Part shown: positions 23,769 through 34,531 of the stretch, piece by piece
Position numbering within the stretch: the first letter of the stretch is position 1
How the letters are laid out: every line of letters begins with the position of its first letter
Assembly: GCA_947044405.1 (NCBI GenBank)
Contig: CAMRHE010000359.1
Span: 372,001 to 436,000, forward strand
Length of the DNA stretch: 64,000 nt
Direction: 5' to 3'
Source: Leptodactylus fallax
Taxonomy: Eukaryota > Chordata > Amphibia > Anura > Leptodactylidae
Translations under genes and position numbers: made by a program
Notes under the pieces: model-generated
What the model was told of the DNA's origin: nothing
The model's database searches: none
Seen by the model: the letters and a program-made list of their open reading frames with translations, nothing else

Positions 23769-26700
23769 CCCTGTGTGTACTGTGCCCATCTCCTCAGGAT
23801 GCCCCGTGTACTATGCCCATCTCCTCAGGATGCCACGTGTACTGTGCCCATCTCCTCAGGATGCCCCTGTGTGTACTGTGCCCATCTCCTCAGGATGCCC
23901 CGTGTACTGTGCCCATCTCCTCAGGATGCCCCGTGTACTGTGCCCATCTCCTCAGGATGCCCCGTGTACTGTGCCCATCTCCTCAGGATGCCCCGTGTAC
24001 TGTGCCCATCTCCTCAGGATGCCCCTGTGTGTACTGTGCCCATGTCCTCAGGCTGCCCCTGTGTGTACTGTGCCCATCTCCTCAGGATGCCCCTGTGTGT
24101 ACTGTGCCCATCTCCTCAGCCTGCCCCTGTGTGTACTGTGCCCATCTCCTCAGGATGCCCTGTGTACTGTGCCCATCTCCTCAGGATGCCCCTGTGTACT
24201 GTGCCCATCTCCTCAGCCTGCCCCTGTGTGTACTGTGCCCATCTCCTCAGGATGCCCCTGTGTGTACTGTGCCCATCTCCTCAGCCTGCCCCTGTGTGTA
24301 CTGTGCCCATCTCCTCAGGATGCCCCTGTGTGTACTGTGCCCATCTCCTCAGCCTGCCCCTGTGTGTACTGTGCCCATCTCCTCAGTCTGCCCCTGTGTA
24401 CTGTGCCCATCTCCTCAGGATGCCCCTGTGTGTACTGTGCCCATCTCCTCAGCCTGCCCCTGTGTACTGTGCCCATCTCCTCAGGCTGCCCCTGTGTGTA
24501 CTGTGCCCATCTCCTCAGTCTGCCCCTGTGTACTGTACCCATCTCCTCAGGCTGCCCCTGTGTGTACTGTGCCCATCTCCTCAGTCTGCCCCTGTGTACT
24601 GTGCCCATCTCCTCAGGATGCCCCTGTGTGTACTGTGCCCATCTCCTCAGGATGCCCCTGTGTGTACTGTGCCCATCTCCTCAGCCTGCCTCTGTGTGTA
24701 CTGTGCCCATCTCCTCAGGATGCCCCTGTGTACTGTGCCCATCTCCTCAGCCTGCCCCTGTGTGTACTGTGCCCATCTCCTCAGGATGCCCCTGTGTGTA
24801 CTGTGCCCATCTCCTCAGGATGCCCCTGTGTGTACTGTGCCCATCTCCTCAGCCTGCCCCTGTGTACTGTGCCCATCTCCTCAGGCTGCCCCTGTGTGTA
24901 CTGTGCCCATCTCCTCAGGATGCCCCGTGTACTGTGCCCATCTCCTCAGCCTGCCCCTGTGTACTGTGCCCATCTCCTCAGGATGCCCCGTGTACTGTGC
25001 CCATCTCCTCAGGCTGCCCCTGTGTGTACTGTGCCCATCTCCTCAGGATGCCCCATGTACTGTGCCCATCTCCTCAGGATGCCCCGTGTACTGTGCCCAT
25101 CTCCTCAGGCTGCCCCTGTGTGTACTGTGCCCATCTCCTCAGGATGCCCCATGTACTGTGCCCATCTCCTCAGGATGCCCCATGTACTGTGCCCATCTCC
25201 TCAGGATGCCCCGTGTACTGTGCCCATCTCCTCAGGCTGCCCCTGTGTGTACTGTGCCCATCTCCTCAGGATGCCCCTGTGTGTACTGTGCCCATCTCCT
25301 CAGCCTGCCCCTGTGTGTACTGTGCCCATCTCCTCAGGATGCCCCTGTGTGTACTGTGCCCATCTCCTCAGCCTGCCCCTGTGTGTACTGTGCCCATCTC
25401 CTCAGGATGCCCCTGTGTACTGTGCCCATCTCCTCAGTCTGCCCCTGTGTACTGTGCCCATCTCCTCAGGATGCCCCTGTGTGTACTGTGCCCATCTCCT
25501 CAGGCTGCCCCTGTGTGTACTGTGCCCATCTCCTCAGGATGCCCCTGTGTGTACTGTGCCCATCTCCTCAGCCTGCCTCTGTGTGTACTGTGCCCATCTC
25601 CTCAGGATGCCCCTGTGTACTGTGCCCATCTCCTCAGCCTGCCCCTGTGTGTACTGTGCCCATCTCCTCAGGATGCCCCTGTGTGTACTGTGCCCATCTC
25701 CTCAGGATGCCCCTGTGTGTACTGTGCCCATCTCCTCAGCCTGCCCCTGTGTACTGTGCCCATCTCCTCAGGCTGCCCCTGTGTGTACTGTGCCCATCTC
25801 CTCAGGATGCCCCGTGTACTGTGCCCATCTCCTCAGCCTGCCCCTGTGTACTGTGCCCATCTCCTCAGGATGCCCCGTGTACTGTGCCCATCTCCTCAGG
25901 CTGCCCCTGTGTGTACTGTGCCCATCTCCTCAGGATGCCCCATGTACTGTGCCCATCTCCTCAGGATGCCCCGTGTACTGTGCCCATCTCCTCAGGCTGC
26001 CCCTGTGTGTACTGTGCCCATCTCCTCAGGATGCCCCATGTACTGTGCCCATCTCCTCAGGATGCCCCATGTACTGTGCCCATCTCCTCAGGATGCCCCG
26101 TGTACTGTGCCCATCTCCTCAGGCTGCCCCTGTGTGTACTGTGCCCATCTCCTCAGGATGCCCCTGTGTGTACTGTGCCCATCTCCTCAGCCTGCCCCTG
26201 TGTGTACTGTGCCCATCTCCTCAGGATGCCCCTGTGTGTACTGTGCCCATCTCCTCAGCCTGCCCCTGTTTGTACTGTGCCCATCTCCTCAGGATGCCCC
26301 TGTGTACTGTGCCCATCTCCTCAGCCTGCCCCTGTGTGTACTGTGCCCATCTCCTCAGGATGCCCCTGTGTGTACTGTGCCCATCTCCTCAGCCTGCCCC
26401 TGTGTACTGTGCCCATCTCCTCAGGATGCCCCTGTGTGTACTGTGCCGATCTCCTCAGCCTGCCCCTGTGTGTACTGTGCCCATCTCCTCAGGCTGCCCC
26501 TGTGTGTACTGTGCCCATCTCCTCAGTCTGCCCCTGTGTACTGTGCCCATCTCCTCAGGCTGCCCCTGTGTGTACTGTGCCCATCTCCTCAGGATGCCCC
26601 ATGTACTGTGCCCATCTCCTCAGGATGCCCCATGTACTGTGCCCATCTCCTCAGGATGCCCCATGTACTGTGCCCATCTCCTCAGGATGCCCCTGTGTGT

Positions 26701-27455
26701 ACTGTGCCCATCTCCTCAGCCTGCCCCTGTGTGTACTGTGCCCATCTCCTCAGGCTGCCCCTGTGTACTGTGCCCATCTCCTCAGGATGCCCCTGTGCAC
26801 TGTGCCCATCTCCTCAGCCTGCCCCTGTGTACTGTGCCCATCTCCTCAGTCTGCCCCTGTGTACTGTGCCCATCTCCTCAGTCTGCCCCTGTGCACTGTG
26901 CCCATCTCCTCAGCCTGCCCCTGTGTACTGTGCCCATCTCCTCAGTCTGCCCCTGTGTACTGTGCCCATCTCCTCAGGATGCCCCTGTGCACTGTGCCCA
27001 TCTCCTCAGGCTGCCCCTGTGTGTACTGTGCCCATCTCAGCCTGCCCCTGTGTACTGTGCCCATCTCCTCAGTCTGCCCCTGTGTACTGTGCCCATCTCC
27101 TCAGTCTGCCCCTGTGTACTGTGCCCATCTCCTCAGGCTGCCCCTGTGTACTGTGCCCATCTCCTCAGGCTGCCCCTGTGTGTACTGTGCCCATCTCCTC
27201 AGGATGCCCGTGTACAGTACCCATTTCCACAGTCTGTCCTTATGTACGCGATGCCCATCTCCTCAGTTTGTCAGTACCCATGTATGTACGGTGCCCATCT
27301 CCTGTCTGCCCATGTATGTACGGTGCCCATCTCCTCCGTCTCCCCATGTATGTACGGTGCCCATCTCCTCCGTCTCCCCATGTATGTACGGTGCCCATCT
27401 CCTGTCTGCCCATGTATGTACGGTGCCCATCTCCACAGGCAGCCCCTGTGTGTGC
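23769..27455. repeat. 3.7-kb minisatellite, about 110 units of 31, 32 or 34 bp
   Basis: The unit is a constant core 'tactgtgcccatctcctcag' plus a short variable part. After CAG comes gat, cct, gct or tct, then 'gccc', then one of 'ctgtgtg', 'ctgtg', 'cgtg' or 'catg' before the next 'tac'. These choices give unit lengths of 34, 32, 31 and 31. The unit has no stop codon in any plus-strand frame, so all three frames stay open for about 1,250 codons. None of the unit lengths is a multiple of three, so this is not a protein repeat. The right end (27200-27455) is diverged ('tatgtacggtgcccatctcc'), as expected for an old array edge next to a homogenised centre. Confidence 0.97.
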
Positions 27456-28190
27456 CCTCAGCCCGGTCCAGCCAGGTCTTCGCTTACCTTTCCCTCATTG
27501 CACTCGTCAGTGAGATGGTGCCCCTGCCATTCCCTTGCTCTGTGTTGTACCTAGCGCCAGTCTAGCTTCTCTTCCCCCTCCCCCATTATTACCTCTATGT
27601 GTCCCTGTCATACGCAGCAGCCACACATAGGGTTCCCTTTTTCCCAGAGGGAGGGGATGAACTGTCTGTGTCCCCAGGGCCAGGGTTCCCTTCTCTCGCC
27701 CTCCCTACACTGGATGTGGGGAGGGGGCAGTGCCCGGGGGTGTATGCCCCTCTATGTGTGCGGCACACGTGCACTGTATGTGCTGGCATGTGTCGCCGGA
27801 TTCCTATTCATTACACTGCTCGCAGCTGTTGTCATGGTAACAGAGTAACCAGGAAATCACGACATTCGCAGGCAGCACAATGTGTCAGGCGGCTGGGGGT
27901 GTACAGGGGAGAAGTGCTCTTATTTTACTCACAGGGGCTTAGAATGGCGCCCTTATCCGCGGTGCCCGACCTCTGCTACCCGGGCAACGTTTGCTGCTTG
28001 TGACATGGGGGCCCAGGATACCCAGAGCTGTGCTGCCCACCTCATGTGTCACGGCGGCGCGTGTGTGGGCACAGCGAAAAGTACATTTCCTAATATACCT
28101 AGAACTATAGCACAGAACTGCGCATATATAGAGGTGGCAGAGAGGTGGCAAACGTCACAGCTGGCACTCCTGCCATTTTTATAACTTAGG
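27456..28190. promoter_or_regulatory. CpG-rich, GC-rich stretch; candidate promoter region
   Basis: CpG dinucleotides are dense between about 27790 and 28080 (for example 'tccgcggtgcccgac' and 'cacggcggcgcg'), in contrast with the CpG-poor remainder of the window. This resembles an unmethylated island. An X-box-like palindrome lies inside it. No start codon followed by a recognisable protein was found, so which transcript it would serve is unknown. Confidence 0.4.
27828..27841. promoter_or_regulatory. X-box-like RFX site
   Basis: GTTGTCATGGTAAC is a near-palindrome matching the RFX X-box pattern (GTNRCC, spacer, RGYAAC) except for one base in the left half. Its location within a CpG-rich stretch makes it more plausible than a random match. 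Confidence 0.35.
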
Positions 28191-28935
28191 GGATAGGGCA
28201 CGTGTCATGGGTAAGACCCAGCCTCAAATAATATGACCATGGCCCCAGTCAGTCTAGGATATGATCTGGGGGGGTCTGACCTTTGGGAGAAGGGGCTGCA
28301 CTGCTGTCTTATGGCCACTATATGGCTGCTATACCCCTATTAGCAATGCCAACTAGTAATAGCCAAATGCCCTCTATATTAAGTGGCAGAGTCCTTCTAT
28401 AAGAAGTACAGCATTCTGCCTGTAAAATGTAGCAGTCAGAGTTCCCCTTAAATAGTGCTAGGCAGAGATCAAACCTTGTACTGATGTAGAGCTGCATCCC
28501 CTTTACTGTTGTTCCTTGCACAATGGGTGGCTGGAGATGCCACAGCACTGGCACATTCAGCGGTGTGGTCGCCTTAATTCTCATGATCAGCAGGGGTCCC
28601 AGAGATTGGACGCCCAGCACTATTGATGCCATATAATAGTGATACACCATGCCTCTACAAACAGTGCAGCATTTCACCTATATAAAGTGCGTTCCCCCTA
28701 TATGATGTTAGGAAGCAGTCCTCCCATAATATAGCGCCAACCAGTAGTGCCGTTTTTGAACTGTGCAAGCTAAAGTTCTTCAGTAAAAAGTGACATACAG
28801 AGTCGGGCATTTTAACACATTGGTGGACCCCTTGCTCATTGCTTTGGCTTGCATCCCGACTTCTAGAGGATACAAAAAGGCATAAACCTGGCAGCTATGC
28901 ATACACGTTTTTAATTTTTTTTTGTGCTAAGTCCT
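28191..28935. other. No gene; irregular 'ctatat...agtgc' sub-repeats
   Basis: Short phrases such as 'ctatatgatg' and 'agtgctaggcag' recur loosely and may be decayed tandem units. A minus-strand open frame of 119 codons (28677-28318) has no recognisable motif. Confidence 0.35.
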
Positions 28936-28939
28936 ACCC

Positions 28940-29110
28940 ATACCTGTTCCCACCCAGTCCCTTTCTGCCCTCTTACAGCAATAGTTCCCTTCTCTGGATA
29001 AAATACTGATGATGACTCCTTTGTTCTCGCCACACAATATGATTTCCTTTAGTACCCGACACAGTATAATGCTCCTGTGGTGGTCCCATGCAGTATAATG
29101 TCCCATCAAA
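28940..29110 (-). repeat. Left part of degenerate 'cacagtataatgcc' minisatellite
   Basis: Units such as 'cacagtataatgctcctg' and 'gcagtataatgtccc' repeat here and continue beyond the Tc1 insertion at 30690-30875. The same unit appears in the opposite orientation at 39895-40175. Confidence 0.6.
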
Positions 29111-29138
29111 GCTCCACAAAATCAGTTTTTTTGGGATA

Positions 29139-30662
29139 CAGTGGGGAAAAAAAGTATTTAGTCAGCCACCAATTGTGCAAGTTCTCCCACTTAAAAAGAT
29201 GAGGCCGGCCTGTAACTGACATCATAGGTAGACCTCAACTATGAGAGACAAAATGAGAAAACAAATCCAGAAAATCACATTGTCTGATTTTTTAAGAATT
29301 TATTTGCAAATTATGGTGGAAAATAATTATTTGGTCAATAACAAAAGTTCATCTCAATACTTTGATACACTGTTGCTGGTATGTTGGCCCATTCTTCCAT
29401 GCAGATCTCCTCTAGAGCAGTGATGTTTTGGGGCTGTTGCTGGGCAACACGGACTTTCAACTCCCTCCAAAGGTTTTCTATGGGTTTGAGATCTGGAGAC
29501 TGGCTAGGCCACTCCAGGACCTTGAAATGCTTCTTACGAAGTCACTCCTTCGTTGCCCTGGCAGTGTGCTTGGGATCATTGTCATGCTGAAACACCCAGC
29601 CACATTTCATCTTCAATGCCCTTGCTGATGGAAGGAGGTTTGCACTCAAAATCTCACAATACATGGCCCCATTCATTCTTTCATGTACACGTATCAGTCG
29701 TCCTGGTCCCTTTGCAGAGAAACAGCCCCAAAGCATGATGTTGCCACCCCCATGCTTCACAGTAGGTATGGTGTTCTTTGGATGCAACTCAGCATTCACT
29801 CTCCTCCAAACACGACGAGTTGTGTTTCTACCAAACAATTCTACTTTGGTTTCATCTGGCCATATGACATTCTCCCAATACTCTTCTGGAACATCCAAAT
29901 GCTCTCTAGCAAACTTCAGACGGGCCCGGATATGTACTGGCTTAAGCAGGGGGACATGTCTGGCACTGCAGGATCTGAGTCCCTGGCGGCGTAGTGTGTT
30001 ACTGACTGTAGCCTTTGTTACATTAGTCCCAGCTTTCTGCCGTCATTCACTAGGTCCCCCCCGTGTGGTTCTGGGATTTTTGCTCACCGTTCTTGTGATC
30101 ATTTTGACCCCACGGTGTGAGATCTTGCGTGGAGCCCCTGATCGAGGGAGATTATCAGTGGTCTTGTATGTCTTCCATTTTCTAATTATTGCTCCCACAG
30201 TTGATTTCTTCACACCACGCTGCTTGCCTATTGCAGATTCAGTCTTCCCAGCCTGGTGCAGGTCTACAATTTTGTTTCTGGTGTCCTTCCACAGCTCTTT
30301 GGTCTTCACCATAGTGGAGTTTGGAGTGTGACTGAGGTTGTGGACAGGTGTCTTTTATACTGATAACAATGTCAAACAGGCGCCATTACTACAGGTAATG
30401 AGTGGAGGACAGAGGAGCCTCTTAAAGAAGAAGTTACAGGTCTGTGAGAGCCAGAAATCTTGCTTGTTTGTAGGTGACCAAATACTTATTTTCCACCATA
30501 ATTTGCAAATAAATTCTTAAATGTGATTTTCTGGATTTGTTTTCTCATTTTGTCTCTCATAGTTGAGGTCTACCTATGATGACAATTACAGGCCGGCCTC
30601 ATCTTTTTAAGTGGGAGAACTTGCACAATTGGTGGCTGACTAAATACTTTTTTTCCCCACTG
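29139..30662 (-). mobile_element. Tc1-like transposon with terminal repeats of about 200 bp
   Basis: TA flanks both sides (29137-29138 and 30663-30664). The ends CAGTGGGGAAAAAAAGTATT and the inverted AATACTTTTTTTCCCCACTG extend inward as inverted repeats of roughly 200 bp (landmarks 'gaggccggcctgtaa', 'tctggattttctcat' and 'aatttatttgcaaattatgg'). It is 1524 bp. The transposase reads leftward and is nearly complete. Confidence 0.95.
29335..30312 (-). pseudogene. Tc1-like transposase with two premature stops
   Basis: It starts at ATG 30312-30310 with '[15 protein letters not shown]', a paired helix-turn-helix ('[17 protein letters not shown]') and the 'PRSGAPRKI' linker. Just after the seven-C run at 30056-30062 the frame meets TGA. 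The original sequence may instead have been disrupted by two small compensating indels, since an alternate frame reads more like the family for a few codons. The catalytic motifs '[11 protein letters not shown]', '[11 protein letters not shown]' and '[11 protein letters not shown]' are all preserved, so all three acidic residues remain. A second TGA replaces the Trp of 'KEWL' near 29541. The frame ends at 29335. It is younger looking than the other copies here. Confidence 0.92.
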
Positions 30663-30689
30663 TAAGCCATAAACCCCTACCTCCTCCCA

Positions 30690-30875
30690 TTCCCCCCCTT
30701 TGACCCCACATAGTCTTTTGTACCCCCTACACAGTAAGAATGCCCTTCATAGTGTAACTTAGTGATGATGACTCCCACATAGCATGATGCCGCTAAGTAC
30801 CCCTACACAGCATAATGCTTTTTTTTGTGCCCTCATACAGTTCCCACACAGTATAATGCCCCCTATAGGAGATTT
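30690..30875 (-). repeat. Right part of degenerate 'cacagtataatgcc' minisatellite
   Basis: Units include 'ctacacagtaagaatgccc', 'acatagcatgatgccgc', 'acacagcataatgc' and 'cacacagtataatgccccc'. It continues the array at 28940-29110. Confidence 0.6.
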
Positions 30876-31395
30876 ATCCATCTTAACAACTTATCTCCTA
30901 TGCAGACACAGTTGAAACAGGACATGCCCCTCACAGCGGGACAGCTGACAGGAGGCCTCTGTCTGCCATAGGGTCAATACAGGCCCTAAACAGAGTTCTC
31001 CCTTATTGTCAGAGGTTTTTCACTTAAATGTATTTTTTTGTCAACTGACTAATAACACAGCGTCAGTGCACAGGGAACAGCCTGGCTGCTGTCAATCTGC
31101 TCTTCCTTTTCTATCTTGTCAGCACAGTGGAAATATGGGATTGAACAGTTGCATCATGTCTGACATTTTAGTTGCTAGAGAAACACTACCTAACAACAAC
31201 ATTTGTTTATAGAGGTTCACTTCAATGTGTCCCTAGCAACCAATCTGTCCCAGATATGCAGCTCAAGGAAGAATTATCACTATACCAAAGGAAAGTACAG
31301 AGTACCCAGAGTACATAAACCGAAATTTCCTGTTTATTACTCCCCTTATTGGGAGATACCAGAAAAGGATGCCATATGGTCTAGTTTGTAGAAAA
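30876..31395. other. No gene recognised
   Basis: A stretch with short open frames only. RFX-like imperfect palindromes (gttgctagagaaac at about 31170 and tccctagcaacc at about 31230) suggest a small repeat. Confidence 0.35.
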
Positions 31396-31831
31396 TACAA
31401 CTAGAGGGGATAAACTACAGGATATGTTCATTTCTAACAAAGGCAGGTCTTGTTGGAAATGTCACTGTTTGCAAAAACCTTGGAAATAGAGATCATAATC
31501 TAATCACATTCCACCTAAATTGTAAAAAACACCAGATTGTTCAGGAGATCAGCAAGAATCAACTGATGTACTGTATGTTATTTAGCATTTTCTGCTTGGT
31601 GACAAGTCCTATATAAATGAACCCCCAAAGGCTTACAGCTATGGTTAAAAGGGCAATAAACAATAAAAAACACTATTTGAGAAAATATAATTCCAGAAGG
31701 GTCTGCTGTAACCTTTTAGAGTTATGAAGCGCTTAATAAAATCTGTAAAAGGGAAATAAAATCAGCTAAAATACATAGTGAAATGCAGGTGGCTAAAGAA
31801 AGTACAACGAACCCCCCAAAAATTCTTTAAC

Positions 31832-32765
31832 CTCTTCCTGACGCAAGCATTTTTAAAATTTCATTTTTAACTCCCCGCTTTCCAAACCCCATAACCTTTT
31901 CATTTTTCTGTTCACAGAGCCATATGAGAACTTAATGTTTGTGGAACAAATTGTACTTCGTAATGGTACCATTTAATATCCTGTACAATGTACTGGAAAG
32001 CTGGAAAAAAATTCAGAATGGGGTGGAATTGGAGAAAAACTGCTTTTGTGTGACTTTCTTATGGGTTTTGTTTTTATGGCGTTCATTGTGCGGCCAAAAT
32101 GACATGTCACCTGTATTCTATGGGTCGGTACAACTCCAGGACACCAAATTTATATAGTTTTTTTTTCTACATTTTAACCCCTTAAAAAAATCCAAAACTT
32201 TGCAAAAAAAAATTTCTTGGAGTCGCCATATTCTGACAGTAACTTTTATATATTTCTGTAAATGGGGATGCATATGGTGTCTTTTTTTGCAAGGACAGAT
32301 GTACTTTTTAGATATATCATTTTGAGGAATGTCTGGTGGTTTGATCGCTTTTTATTTATTTTTTTATGGGAGGAGAAATAATGGAATAATGAAATAACTT
32401 TTTTTCCCTTCTACAGCGTTCGCTATATGGGAAAATATTTTCATATGTTTGTAGACCAGACATTTCTGGACGTGGAGATGCATAGTTTGTTTAAGTTTAT
32501 CTTTATCTTTATTTGAGATCTAGGGAAAGGGGGTGATTTCAGTTTTTATATTTTAAAAATTTTTTACATTTTCTTTTAACTTTTTTAAGCCCCCTTCAGA
32601 TCGCTTGTCTCATAAACTGCAATACTACTGTATTGCAATCTATGAGCAAATCACTATATGCATATAATAGACACCATTCACTGGTTTTACCGGCGGCTCT
32701 CGAGTTTTACACGACATATATAAATGCAAAAAAAAAAAAAAAAAATAGGTCCCCTAAATAATGAT
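31832..32765. repeat. Long anuran interspersed repeat inside the LINE relic
   Basis: It begins 'aacctcttcctgacgcaagc', includes 'cacagagccatatgagaac', 'gttcattgtgcggccaaaat', 'attctatgggtcggtac' and 'gtcgccatattctgacag', and ends near an A18 run (32731-32748). I know this ordered text as a very common repeat of toads and tree frogs. A relative is at 48505-48930. Its class is unclear to me. Confidence 0.65.
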
Positions 32766-32941
32766 AATGGGGAGTTGGTCACTGTAAATGCTTTCTTTAG
32801 CAGAAGGACAGGCAGTAGTTGATGTAGGTTTCACCAATGCTGGTAATACATCAACCAATATACTAAACTGCATAGACATAGAAATGGTCCAAGCCAAGCT
32901 AAACAAACTAAACATGAGCAAGACTCCAAGCAAGAGTTTAA

Positions 32942-33233
32942 AGGGTTTGTCCCACAAAATGAAGTCTGCAGAACCTTTCTTGCTCTCCATGTGTACCCTC
33001 AGCGCAGGCAGCCTGAATCTGGGTGGGATTGGTGGTGGTTGACGCTCCTATGCACTTCAATGGGAGCGCCGGAGATAGCCGAAGTATCAGACTCCACTAT
33101 CCCTGGCACTCCCATTGAAGTGAATGGTTGCGCTGACTGCCACCAGCTCCATTCACATTCAGCCTTTTTGCGCTTAGGTTGAATGGGGTGCTTGAGAAAA
33201 GCCCTGCAGACTTGACTTCGTGGGACAACTCCT
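32942..33233. mobile_element. MITE with 'AGGGTTTGTCCCAC' ends
   Basis: The left end AGGGTTTGTCCCACAAAATG and the right end CGTGGGACAACTCCT are inverted copies, extended inward by 'aagtctgcag' and 'ctgcagacttg'. TTAA precedes the left end (32938-32941); the right flank is TAAA-like. It is 292 bp, non-coding, and interrupts the CR1-like reading frame. Confidence 0.8.
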
Positions 33234-33684
33234 AAATACAGGAGTATGTGACTGTACATAACATTATAAGTGACAGACAGCATGGTTTTACTAAGGACCG
33301 AAGTTGTCAGACTAATCTGATTTATTTATGAAAAGTGAGTAGAAGCCTGGACAGTGGGGAGGCTGTGGATAGAGTGTTCAATGACTTTGCAAAGGCATTT
33401 GACACTGTCCCTCATAGATGTTTAATGGGTAAAATCATATCCATTGGCTTAGAAAATATAATTGGATTGAAAACTGGTTAAAGAATCGTGTCCAGAGAGA
33501 TGTGGTCAATGACTGCAGCTCAGAGTGGTCCTCTGTTATAAGTGGTGTACCCCACGGTTCGGTGCTAGGTCCGCTGTTATTTAACTTATTTATTAATGAT
33601 CTAGAAGATGGGATTAATAGCACTGTCTCTATTTTTGCAGATGATGCCAAGCTATGTAGTACAGTACAGTCTATGGAGGATGTA

Positions 33685-34531
33685 CAGTTAGGTCCATATA
33701 TATTTAGACACTGACACAAAGTTTTTTTTTTTACCTGTTTACTGAAACATATTCTAGTTATAGTTATATAATGGACATGAAAATAAAATCCAGACTTTCA
33801 GCTTTCATTTTGGGTATCTACATTATAATTGGATGAAGGGTTTAGGAGTTTCAGCTCCTTAACATGTGCCACCCTGTTTTTAAAGGGATCAAAAGTAATT
33901 GGACAATTGACCCTGTGGCTGTTTCATGGGCAGGTGTGGGCAATTCCTTCGTAATGCCATTCTCAATAAAGCAGATAAAAGTTGATTTGAGGTGTGGTGC
34001 TTTCTTTTGGAAGATTTTGCTGTGAAGAAAACGTGGTCAAAGGAGCTCTCCATGCAGGTGAAACAAGTCAGTGGTGAATGGCCAAGTCAGTCACCTGATC
34101 TCAACCCAATTGAGCAGCATTTCACTTGTTAAAGACTAAATTTCAGACAGAAAGGCAACAAACAAACAGCAACTGAAAACCACTGCAGTAAAGGACTGGC
34201 AGAGCATTAAAAAGGAGGAAACACAGCGGCGTCTGGTGATGTCCATGAGTTCAAGACTTCAGCCAGTCATTGCCAACAAAGGGTTTTCAACCAAGTATTA
34301 GAAATTAACATTTTATTTACAATTATTTAATTTGTCCAATTACTTTTGAGCCCCTGAAATGAAGGGATTGTGTATAATAAATGCTTTATAGTTCTTCACA
34401 TTTTTATGCAATCATTTTGTTCAAGCCACTGAATTAAAGCTGAAAGTCTGAACTTCAAGTGGTTTGTGGTAATGTACAGAACCAAAATTAGAAAAATGTT
34501 GTCTCTGTCCACATATTTATGCACCTAACTG
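33685..34531 (+). mobile_element. Internally deleted Tc1-like transposon
   Basis: TA flanks both sides (33683-33684 and 34532-34533). The ends CAGTTAGGTCCATATATATT and the inverted 'catatttatgcacctaactg' are terminal repeats. At 847 bp it lacks the N-terminal and central transposase. It sits inside the CR1-like frame: the residue series stops at 'MEDVQ' on the left and resumes near 34554. Confidence 0.9.
34070..34301 (+). pseudogene. Tc1-like transposase C-terminal relic
   Basis: The plus strand still reads 'QVSHLISTQ' and, in the neighbouring frame, 'SPDLNPIE', the motif holding the third catalytic residue. It continues to 'VIANKGFSTKY' before TAG at about 34299. The two upstream catalytic Asp motifs are deleted. 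The tail Thr-Lys-Tyr is the usual Tc1 C-terminus. Confidence 0.75.

Larger units (their letters stand above)
31440..33684 (+). pseudogene. CR1-like ORF2 (endonuclease and reverse transcriptase) relic
   Basis: The protein would nick DNA and reverse-transcribe the LINE RNA. What remains is the C-terminal edge of the endonuclease domain, the connector and fingers-palm motifs of the reverse transcriptase. The longest continuous piece is 33502-33714 (70 codons), which contains the SGVPxGSVLGP motif and the FADD active site. Several stops occur between motifs (for example TGA near 33330), and insertions interrupt it three times. The 5' half of ORF2 and ORF1 are not visible upstream. Confidence 0.85.

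Noticed and set aside
23769..27455. CRISPR-like array
   Set aside because: Variable parts are 11-14 bases drawn from a few recurring variants, not unique spacers, and the sequence is vertebrate.
23742..27565. Three overlapping plus-strand open frames of about 1,250 codons each
   Set aside because: All three frames are open only because the minisatellite unit lacks stops; unit lengths are not multiples of three, so no frame encodes a regular protein repeat.
23151..28190. PRR7 or DBN1 ortholog expected near GRK6 by mammalian synteny
   Set aside because: I looked for membrane-anchor and proline-rich motifs and for actin-binding-domain-like sequence and found none in any frame.
28318..28677. 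Minus-strand open frame of 119 codons
   Set aside because: It covers loosely repetitive sequence next to a minisatellite; no motif.
29663..30331. Plus-strand open frame of 222 codons
   Set aside because: It is the antisense shadow of the Tc1 transposase on the minus strand.
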